This document shows positions 58,711-64,000 of a stretch of 64,000 nt of DNA, piece after piece. The translations under genes were made by a program, and so were the position numbers. The notes beneath the pieces are model-generated. The model was not told the origin of the DNA, did no database searches, and saw nothing but the letters and a program-made list of their open reading frames with translations. The stretch comes from Embleya scabrispora DSM 41855 (lineage in GTDB: Bacteria > Actinomycetota > Actinomycetes > Streptomycetales > Streptomycetaceae), in NCBI RefSeq assembly GCF_000372745.1, contig NZ_KB889684.1, positions 34,720-98,719 of the forward strand, given 5' to 3'. The first letter of the stretch is position 1. The number at the start of each line of letters is the position of its first letter.

Positions 58711-59116
58711 GTCCTTCAGCCTAGAAACGAATGAGGCCAGAGACGTTCCTGATTCACCAGGTGCGCGCGAGGTGTTCGGCAAAAACATGGCGGTTCGCCG
58801 AAACCCTTCTCCCGCTTGGCCTCCGGGCACGCCGCCCCTCGGTGCGGGACGGCCGTGTCGCCCCCCAGCGTGCTGGAAGACCGACGTCGACCGCACCCGA
58901 TTTTCGCCGCCGCGACGTGTCCGCACGGAACGGTTGTCGGCCCGCCTCCCGACTTCGTCCTCGCCCGCTTCGGCCCCGCTCCGACCGGCCAAGGCCCGCC
59001 CCTGCCCGCCTGGCCCCGTGCGTTCGCGACGCGAGCGCAGGCGGCATGCGACGACCCCGGTCGGTGCGTCGGGACGCGGGGACCGGGGTCGGGCGGGCGC
59101 GGTGATGGCGCGGCGG
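58711..59116. other. gap with a terminator hairpin
   Basis: No gene is seen in this 406-base gap. The arms CGACCCCGGTC (59052-59062) and GACCGGGGTCG (59081-59091) form an 11-bp stem that probably ends the ketosynthase transcript. The GtrA promoter should lie in the AT-richer part at 58711-58800. Confidence 0.5.
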
Positions 59117-60340
59117 CTAGTTCGCCGAGGTGAAGACCAGGGCCGCGTTGTGGCCGCCGAAGCCGAAGGCGTTGGTGACGGCGACGTTCAGGGGGCCCAC
59201 CCGGGGCTCCTTCGCGACGACGTCGAGGTCGATGTCGGGGTCCTGGGAGTCCAGGTTGAGAGTGGCCGGGACGACGCCATCGCGCAGCGCCGCCACCGCC
59301 GCGACCGCGCCGATCGCGCCTGCCGCACCGCACAGGTGGCCGAGCATCGACTTGATCGCGGTGACCGCCGCGTGCGTACCGATCGCCTCGGTGATCGAGG
59401 CGGCCTCCAGCGCGTCGCCGCCCGGCGTCGAGGTCGCGTGCGCCTGGATGTGGTCCACGTCCGCGCCGGTGACGCCCGCTTCGGCCATCGCCATCCGCAG
59501 CGCCCGGACCTGGCCCGGCCCGTACCCGGCGGTGATGTGGTTGGCGTCCGAGGTCACTCCCGCGCCGGCCAGGTACGCATGCACGGACGCACCGCGCGCC
59601 GCCGCGAACTCGGCCCGCTCCAGGACCACCAGCGCGGCCCCCTCGCTCATCACGAACCCGTTCCGCCCGGCGTCGAACGGACGCGATGCCGCGGCCGGGT
59701 CGCCGTCGTACGTGGACAGCGCCCGGGCCTGGGCGAAGCCCGCGATCGGCAGAGCGCCTATCGTCGCCTCCGCCCCACCCGCGATCACCACGTCGGCGCG
59801 GCCGAGTCGGATCAGGTCCAGGCCGTACGCGATCGCCTCCGAACCCGACGCGCACGCGCTGACCGGGGTGTAGGCGCCGGCCCGAGCGCCGAACTCCATG
59901 CTGACCTGCGCGGCCGGCCCGTTGGGCATCAGCATCGGCACGGTGTGCGGGGACACCCGGCGTACGCCGGACGCGGCCAGCACGTCGTGCTGCGCGAGCA
60001 TCGTCATCGCGCCACCCATGCCGGTGCCCACCACCACGGCGAACCGTTCCGGGTCGACCGCCGGCGCGCCCGCGTCCTCCCACGCCTCGCGCGCCGCCAC
60101 GAGTGCGGCCTGCTGACACCGGTCCAGCCGCCGCGCCCGGACCCGGTCGAGCACCGTCTCGGGGCAGACCCGCATCCGTCCGGCGATCCGCACCGGCAGG
60201 TCGGCCGCCCACGCGTCCGCCAGGGTTTCGATTCCCGACTCGCCCGCGAGGAGGGCCGCCCACGTGGACGGTACGTCCCCGCCCAACGGCGTGGTCGCAC
60301 CCATCCCCGTCACCACCACATCGGTCTTGCCGAGCGTCAT
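59117..60340 (-). CDS. beta-ketoacyl-ACP synthase II (FabF)-like, stand-alone
   Basis: This 407-residue condensing enzyme starts MTLGKTDVVVTGMGATTPLG. The active-site cysteine is C163 in SACASGSEAI, and the two catalytic histidines lie in HATSTPGGD and KSMLGHLCGAAG. Such enzymes condense malonyl-ACP with acyl-ACP. No acyl carrier protein, ketoreductase or polyketide synthase gene is in the window, so it is a lone ketosynthase paralogue; it may be for fatty acid synthesis or a scattered specialised pathway. The upstream region has two inverted repeats. Confidence 0.92.
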   Translation of the reverse strand: MTLGKTDVVVTGMGATTPLGGDVPSTWAALLAGESGIETLADAWAADLPVRIAGRMRVCPETVLDRVRARRLDRCQQAALVAAREAWEDAGAPAVDPERFAVVVGTGMGGAMTMLAQHDVLAASGVRRVSPHTVPMLMPNGPAAQVSMEFGARAGAYTPVSACASGSEAIAYGLDLIRLGRADVVIAGGAEATIGALPIAGFAQARALSTYDGDPAAASRPFDAGRNGFVMSEGAALVVLERAEFAAARGASVHAYLAGAGVTSDANHITAGYGPGQVRALRMAMAEAGVTGADVDHIQAHATSTPGGDALEAASITEAIGTHAAVTAIKSMLGHLCGAAGAIGAVAAVAALRDGVVPATLNLDSQDPDIDLDVVAKEPRVGPLNVAVTNAFGFGGHNAALVFTSAN

Positions 60341-60455
60341 AGAACGCACCCCAGCTCTGTCGAAGCATTGTGGAAACACGACACGGGTGACCCACCCGCG
60401 CACGCGTATGGGCCACTTGATCCGCAACGCTGTCAGGGAAAAGGCGGCGCGCGGG

Positions 60456-60504
60456 TATCGACACCGATAAAGAGGACGTCCTATTACTTGTCGAGTCCCG
60501 ACAA
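60456..60504. promoter_or_regulatory. two inverted repeats upstream of the ketosynthase
   Basis: TATCG-ACAC-CGATA (60456-60469) and TTGTCG-AGTCC-CGACAA (60488-60504) are perfect repeats in a less GC-rich patch about 115-165 bases upstream of the ketosynthase start. They are the best candidates for its operator and promoter region. Confidence 0.5.
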
Positions 60505-60520
60505 CCGACCGGTAACCGGC

Positions 60521-60972
60521 TCAGCCCCGTAAATACGTCAGAACAGCCAATACCCGCCGATGATCGTCGGCCGCGGGCGGCAGATTCGGCTTGGCCGGGA
60601 CGCTCGCGATGTGCGTGGACACCGCGGCCTCGCTGACCACCAGAGCCCGGGCCACGCCCGCATTGGAGCGTCCTTCGGCCATCAGTGCGAGCACCTCCCG
60701 CTCGCCCGGCGTCGCCCTGGCCGGCGGGTCGCGCCGCCGGGTCGCGCCGCCGGGCCGGCGACTGGCGGATCACCTCGGGATCGACCACCATCGCGCCGCC
60801 GGCGACCCGCTCCAGCGCGGCCGTGAATTTGGTCACGTCGCCGATGCGATCCTTGAGCAGATACCCCGTACCCACCCCGTCGCGGGTGTCCAGCAGCAGC
60901 TCGTCGGCGAACGCTGTTCGATGTGCCGGCTCAACACCGACACCGCCAGGTCCGGGCGCACCCGCTGGAAGG
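60521..60972 (-). pseudogene. decayed NarL-type response regulator
   Basis: This is a relic of a response regulator similar to the intact one at 56-700. Read leftwards, RPDLAVSVLSRHIE shifts frame near 60915 to ADELLLDTRDGVGTGYLLKD, then DRIGDVTKFTAALERVAGGA. It shifts back after a 13-bp tandem duplication into GEREVLALMAEGRSNAGVAR and ends DDHRRVLAVLTYLRG at 60521. The first about 75 residues, with the phosphoacceptor, are absent. At least two frame changes show it is not functional. Confidence 0.85.
60726..60751. repeat. 13-bp tandem duplication in the pseudogene
   Basis: GGGTCGCGCCGCC occurs twice without mismatch (60726-60738 and 60739-60751). A 13-base duplication changes the reading frame by one base, and it lies just where the pseudogene frame changes. 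Confidence 0.9.
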
Positions 60973-61146
60973 GGTTGGGCGGCCTGGGCGGGTTGGGGGT
61001 TGGGGGTCGCGGGTTGTGCGGCGACATTATGAGTGGCTTCGTTCCGATCGGCTCGGCTTTTCGGAAAATTGCCGAAAAGCCGGCGAACCGCCGCGACCAT
61101 GGGCATTTGCGACTCGTCCCCCGACCTCGATCACAGGGAGACCGCC

Positions 61147-61986
61147 ATGGCCTGGTACCCGGGAGCCACCAAGCGCGAACTGGAGCCGGAATCCGACGCG
61201 CAGCCCGCCATCCGCCCGACCCAGTTGATCTTCCACTCGATCGCCGCGCCGTGGTCGGGCGAGCGGATGTACGAGTACTGGCGCGACTCGACCAACCTCG
61301 AATCGCACTTCGGCTGCGCGTACGACGGCGGCCTGTGGCAGTACATCGGCACCGAGACCCGAGCCGACGCCAACGCCTCGGCGAACCGGCGCCCGGACGG
61401 CACCGGCGCGGTCAGTTGCGAGAGCGCGAGCAACCTGGAGCACACCGACCCGTGGACCGACGCGCAGGTGGACAGCCTGATCCGGCTCGGCGTGTGGATG
61501 CACGAGCGGCACAACCTGCCGCTGCGGGTGTGCCGGGCGTGGGACGACCCCGGTTACGGCTACCACCGGCTGTTCGCGAAGTGGTCCCTCGACGGCACCG
61601 CGTGCCCCGGTGACGCGCGGGTACGGCAGTTCCACGACCGGGTCTTCCCGGGCATCGTGGCCGGCACCGGCGGCACACCACCCGTCGACATCCCCGCCCC
61701 GCGCCCCGAGGTCGACCTGGTCGAACTGGTCGCCGCGGCACGGTCCGACCCGAGCCGCGAGGGCACGCCGGTCACCTACGTGGGCACCCGCATGGTCGAA
61801 AACGCCCTGGTCGCCGAGGGCCTGCTCGCCCGCAACCTGGCCGACGGCCATTACGGCACCGCGACCGTGAAGGCATACGCCGAATGGCAGCGCCGGCTTG
61901 GTTACAGCGGCTCGGACGCGGACGGCATTCCGGGGCGCCGGTCACTGACCCGACTGGGGGCCAAACACGGGTTCACCGTCGCCTGA
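61147..61986 (+). CDS. N-acetylmuramoyl-L-alanine amidase-like protein with peptidoglycan-binding end
   Basis: This 279-residue protein starts MAWYPGATKRELEPESDAQP, with AGGGAG 6 bases upstream. The amidase-2-like N-terminal region has QLIFHSIAAPWSGERMYEYW and HRLFAKWSLDGTACPGD, with candidate zinc histidines in FHS and near the CPG motif. The last 80 residues form a peptidoglycan-binding-like domain (ENALVAEGLLARNLADGHYG, WQRRLGYSGSDADGIPG). There is no signal peptide, as in phage endolysins and related actinobacterial proteins. No other phage gene is near. Confidence 0.8.
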   Translation: MAWYPGATKRELEPESDAQPAIRPTQLIFHSIAAPWSGERMYEYWRDSTNLESHFGCAYDGGLWQYIGTETRADANASANRRPDGTGAVSCESASNLEHTDPWTDAQVDSLIRLGVWMHERHNLPLRVCRAWDDPGYGYHRLFAKWSLDGTACPGDARVRQFHDRVFPGIVAGTGGTPPVDIPAPRPEVDLVELVAAARSDPSREGTPVTYVGTRMVENALVAEGLLARNLADGHYGTATVKAYAEWQRRLGYSGSDADGIPGRRSLTRLGAKHGFTVA

Positions 61987-62016
61987 GCGGGCCACGCACC
62001 GGGCGGAGTGGTGGCC

Positions 62017-62190
62017 TCAGACACCTCGGTCGGTGGCCACCAGCAGGCCCGTGACGATCGCCATCAGCGACCACACCAGCCACATCCAGGCCACCGCGTC
62101 GTACAGCGCGCTGTACAAACCCAGGATGGTCAGCAGCACGAGTGTGCAGACCACCATGCCCCGACTCTGTGGACCGTACGTGCGGATCAT
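62017..62190 (-). CDS. small two-helix membrane protein, 57 aa
   Basis: The short protein starts MIRTYGPQSRGMVVCTLVLL with GGAGG 5 bases upstream of the ATG at 62190. Two membrane helices (about 12-30 and 34-51) leave a short loop. I recognise no family. It lies convergent to the amidase gene, and could be a small membrane component rather than a full enzyme. The ribosome site makes the call good. Confidence 0.65.
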   Translation of the reverse strand: MIRTYGPQSRGMVVCTLVLLTILGLYSALYDAVAWMWLVWSLMAIVTGLLVATDRGV

Positions 62191-62333
62191 CGTCGCCTCC
62201 ACCCTCGGAGCCCGGGAACGAACCGGTGTCTGGCACGGTAGCGCAGCAGCTCGCGACACGGACAGAGCGTGGCGGCCGGCAACCGTGTGGCGTTGGGGCT
62301 GCGCCTGTGCTGCCGGGTCTCACGATGTGGGTC

Positions 62334-62726
62334 TCACAACACCAGCAGGTCGAAGAGCCGGTCCAGGTCCGCCGCCGGATTCGCGGTCAATCCGCCGTGC
62401 ACCGGTCCGGGCTGCACGATGGTGCTGCGTGGTGCGGTCAGCCAGCGAAATCGCCGCCCGACCGGCTCGGCCCCGGGCGCGCCGGCCGCCTCGCTGCCCG
62501 CACACACCAGTTCCCACGCGGCGAGCACCGCGCGCGCCTGGGTGACGTCGGCGTCCGGGTCGAGCGCGCACAGCCTGGACTGCTCGACGTGGGTGCGCGC
62601 GCCCAGGAAGTCGAACGCCTGGCTGTACAGCGCGACGCCGACGTTCAGGCACTCCCCGCGCTCCACGCGCGGCACCAGGCGGATGATCGAGTACTCGAAG
62701 AACTCCCGCTGCGCGGTCATCGTCAT
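62334..62726 (-). CDS. DUF3037 protein of a HipA pair
   Basis: This 130-residue protein starts MTMTAQREFFEYSIIRLVPR and has the DUF3037 pattern: VERGECLNVGVALYSQAFDF, HVEQSRLCALDPDADV and RFRWLTAPRSTIVQPGPVHG. DUF3037 proteins are usually encoded directly after a HipA-family kinase, as here, where start and stop share one base (TGATG). It may regulate or scaffold the kinase, but its function is unknown. The gene is the second of a two-gene operon. Confidence 0.88.
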   Translation of the reverse strand: MTMTAQREFFEYSIIRLVPRVERGECLNVGVALYSQAFDFLGARTHVEQSRLCALDPDADVTQARAVLAAWELVCAGSEAAGAPGAEPVGRRFRWLTAPRSTIVQPGPVHGGLTANPAADLDRLFDLLVL

Positions 62727-63559
62727 CACTTGAGCCAATCCGGGCGGTTCGACGGTTGTGCCGTGCCCTGCCGCGCGACCGCCTCGGGAGCGATCTCCGG
62801 GAGCCACGTGCGCGGCGCGGCGGCCCGGACGAGCAGGTGCGCGATGTACGCCTCGCGCAGCGCGGCGGGGCTGTCCAGGCCCAGTGCGCGCTCGGCGTCA
62901 CCGGACTCCAGCCACTCGTCCGGGACCAGTGCGAGCACCTCGGTGAGCAACTCGCGGGTGATCCGCGGAGCCAGTTCGGCGTCCGCCTTGAGCAGGCCCG
63001 GACCGCCGAGCGCGGCCAGTACGTGGTCGGCGGCATCGAACGTACGCGTCGCGGCCGACGTCGCGGCCTGCCACGCGTGGTGGAACCACAGCGAGGCCCC
63101 GTGGTCGATCAGCCACAGCCGGCCGTGCCACACCAGCAGGTTCGGATTGCGCCACGAACGATCCACGTTCGAGGTCAGTGCGTCCAGCCACAACACGCGC
63201 GCGGCCAGCTCGGCGTCCGGCTCCCAGGTGGCGGGCGTGAAGTCGGCCGAGCCCGGCAGGAAGTCCATCCCCAGGTTCAGCCCGGCACTGGCCCGGACCA
63301 GCTCCTGCACCTCCTGGTCCGGCTCGCCGCGCACGATCACCGGATCCACCTCGACCCGCACCAGGGCAGGCACCGGCAGCCCGAGCCGACGGGCCAGTTC
63401 ACCCACCACGACCTCGGCGACGAGCACCTTGGCACCCTGTCCGGCGCTGCGGAACTTCACGACGTAGGTGCCCAGATCGTCGGCCTCGACGAGCCCGGGC
63501 AGCGAACCGCCCTCACGCATCGGCGTGACGTAACGAATGGCATGGACCAGGGGAAGCAT
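62726..63559 (-). CDS. HipA-family kinase-like protein
   Basis: This 277-residue protein starts MLPLVHAIRYVTPMREGGSL. Its phosphotransferase core is visible as TYVVKFRSAGQGAKVLVAEV (putative ATP lysine in VVKF), LDALTSNVDRSWRNPNLL (catalytic loop D and N) and LWLIDHGASLWF (the DFG-like metal motif, here DHG). It is shorter than E. coli HipA and lacks a HipB antitoxin gene next to it; instead DUF3037 follows. Toxicity or a target such as GltX is not implied. The ATG at 63559 was chosen over an earlier start that adds 25 non-conserved residues. Confidence 0.85.
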   Translation of the reverse strand: MLPLVHAIRYVTPMREGGSLPGLVEADDLGTYVVKFRSAGQGAKVLVAEVVVGELARRLGLPVPALVRVEVDPVIVRGEPDQEVQELVRASAGLNLGMDFLPGSADFTPATWEPDAELAARVLWLDALTSNVDRSWRNPNLLVWHGRLWLIDHGASLWFHHAWQAATSAATRTFDAADHVLAALGGPGLLKADAELAPRITRELLTEVLALVPDEWLESGDAERALGLDSPAALREAYIAHLLVRAAAPRTWLPEIAPEAVARQGTAQPSNRPDWLK

Positions 63560-63710
63560 TCCCGAACAATGCCACGCCTCACATGGCGAAAAACACTCGG
63601 GTTGTGTTTGTCGGGCGGCTTGGTGGCGGGGCATGTGAGGGGCCGCGAAGTCAGGGCTTGGGGGGTGGTGCTTTTCGCGGTGCGGGCGTTGATTGCCGGG
63701 TCGGGAGGGG

Positions 63711-63863
63711 GACGGTGCTGTTGGGCGGGGTCGGGAGGGAGGCGGCGCTGCCGAACCCAGAGCGCGAGAAGGACGGTGCTGTTGGGCGGGGGTCGGGAAA
63801 GAGACAGCACTACCGAACCCAACCGCGAGAAAGACGGTGCTGTCGGGCCGGAGTCGCGGGCGT
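63711..63863. repeat. 61-bp imperfect tandem repeat, about 2.5 copies
   Basis: Units starting GACGGTGCTGTYGGGC begin at 63711, 63772 and 63833, exactly 61 bases apart. Copy 1 and copy 2 share most positions, including the ending GAACCCA...CGCGAGAA; copy 3 is partial and diverges after about 30 bases. Confidence 0.8.
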
Positions 63864-63932
63864 GGCGGGTCGTGCGCGGCCGGAGTCGTGACGGGGGCGT
63901 TGCTGCTTGTTGGGCGCCTTCGGCGCCGGCTC

Positions 63933-63993
63933 GCGAGGCACCGCCTTTTTCTCTCCCCCGCTTCGCTCCTCCGAGAAAAAGGCGGCCCCTCGC
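63933..63993. terminator. long inverted repeat with T/A runs
   Basis: Two 21-base arms (63933-63953 and 63973-63993) pair except for two bases and enclose a 19-base loop. Each arm contains a run of five T or A, so on both strands the structure looks like a factor-independent terminator. A bidirectional terminator between convergent genes is the likely reading. Confidence 0.65.
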
Positions 63994-64000
63994 TCGGGAC

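Larger units (their letters stand above)
63560..64000. other. repeat-rich end of the window
   Basis: I see no gene in this stretch apart from the HipA start. It holds a 61-bp imperfect tandem repeat (63711-63863), a GGCGCC-TTC-GGCGCC hairpin near 63913-63927, and a long inverted repeat at the end, each listed separately. Confidence 0.5.

Noticed and set aside
59117..60340. Type I or II polyketide synthase cluster
   Set aside because: Only one ketosynthase is present and no ketosynthase-beta, acyl carrier, ketoreductase, cyclase or modular domain gene is near.
61147..63559. Prophage region
   Set aside because: A single endolysin-like amidase is not enough. No integrase, capsid, portal or tail gene is visible, and HipA/DUF3037 is commonly chromosomal.
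63711..63863. CRISPR array
   Set aside because: The 61-bp units are direct repeats without constant repeats separated by unrelated spacers, and no cas gene is present.
63933..63993. Telomere-type end palindromes of a linear replicon
   Set aside because: There is a single inverted repeat with terminator-like T and A runs rather than a series of nested palindromes, and no telomere protein gene is present in the window.

Overview
The window is very GC-rich (clearly above 70% by eye), nearly every gene has strongly GC-biased third codon positions, and the gene families are those of filamentous actinobacteria: MmyB-type HTH regulators beside SDR or MFS genes, DUF732, DUF3037/HipA, several TetR and LLM-flavin genes, and rare TTA codons. 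I read it as an accessory or chromosomal-arm segment of a Streptomyces-like member of the Streptomycetales; I cannot name the genus. There are no rRNA or tRNA genes, no CRISPR array, no transposase and no clear prophage. About 67 protein genes are supported, most of them short transcription units of one to three genes.

Layout. 1-8.1 kb: a NarL-type regulator, an OmpR-type regulator/histidine kinase pair whose regulator carries two TTA codons, an unknown protein, and a large LAL-type ATPase that lacks its DNA-binding domain. 8.1-11.7 kb: crotonase, methyltransferase, LipB, DinB-like and YciI-like proteins. 11.7-16.4 kb: a compact terpenoid locus, with a class II (DxDD) terpene cyclase translationally coupled to a class I terpene synthase, followed by an acyltransferase-3 membrane enzyme. 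16.3-31.3 kb: mixed housekeeping genes (winged-helix AlkZ/YcaQ-like protein, MmyB regulator/SDR pair, isoaspartate methyltransferase, type II NADH dehydrogenase, MFS exporter, HD protein, RibD-like reductase, ATP-grasp enzyme, phosphatase). 31.8-41.6 kb: coupled LLM oxidoreductase/SDR, ABC-F ATPase, asparaginase, Nudix, exonuclease III, and an AbiEii-like nucleotidyltransferase next to an MmyB regulator. 42.6-47.8 kb: regulator/efflux and regulator/NAD(P)-enzyme divergons with visible operators. 48.7-50.8 kb: a three-gene alkylation-repair-like operon (Ogt, 2OG-Fe(II) oxygenase, Ada-metal-domain-like protein) preceded by a 20-bp tandem repeat array. 50.9-58.1 kb: GNAT-like, LLM/TetR divergon with twin operators, Nudix, TetR/CYP125-like P450, DUF732 and ricin-lectin proteins. 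58.2-64 kb: GtrA, a lone ketosynthase, a decayed NarL-type regulator, a cytoplasmic-looking amidase, a DUF3037/HipA kinase pair, and a repeat-rich end.

How the genes fit together. The best candidate for an undescribed system is the terpenoid locus at 11989-16355: the DxDD cyclase would protonate and cyclise a linear prenyl diphosphate, the class I enzyme would ionise the product, and the acyltransferase could decorate it. Its class I enzyme has an intact NSE triad and W-x5-RY motif but a degenerate aspartate-rich motif, and the cyclase has two TTA codons, which suggests bldA-dependent, development-linked expression. The second candidate is the Ogt/dioxygenase/Ada-like operon, in which the residue aligned with the Ada methyl-acceptor cysteine is glycine. 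All function calls come from motif recognition in the sequence; no database search was run.
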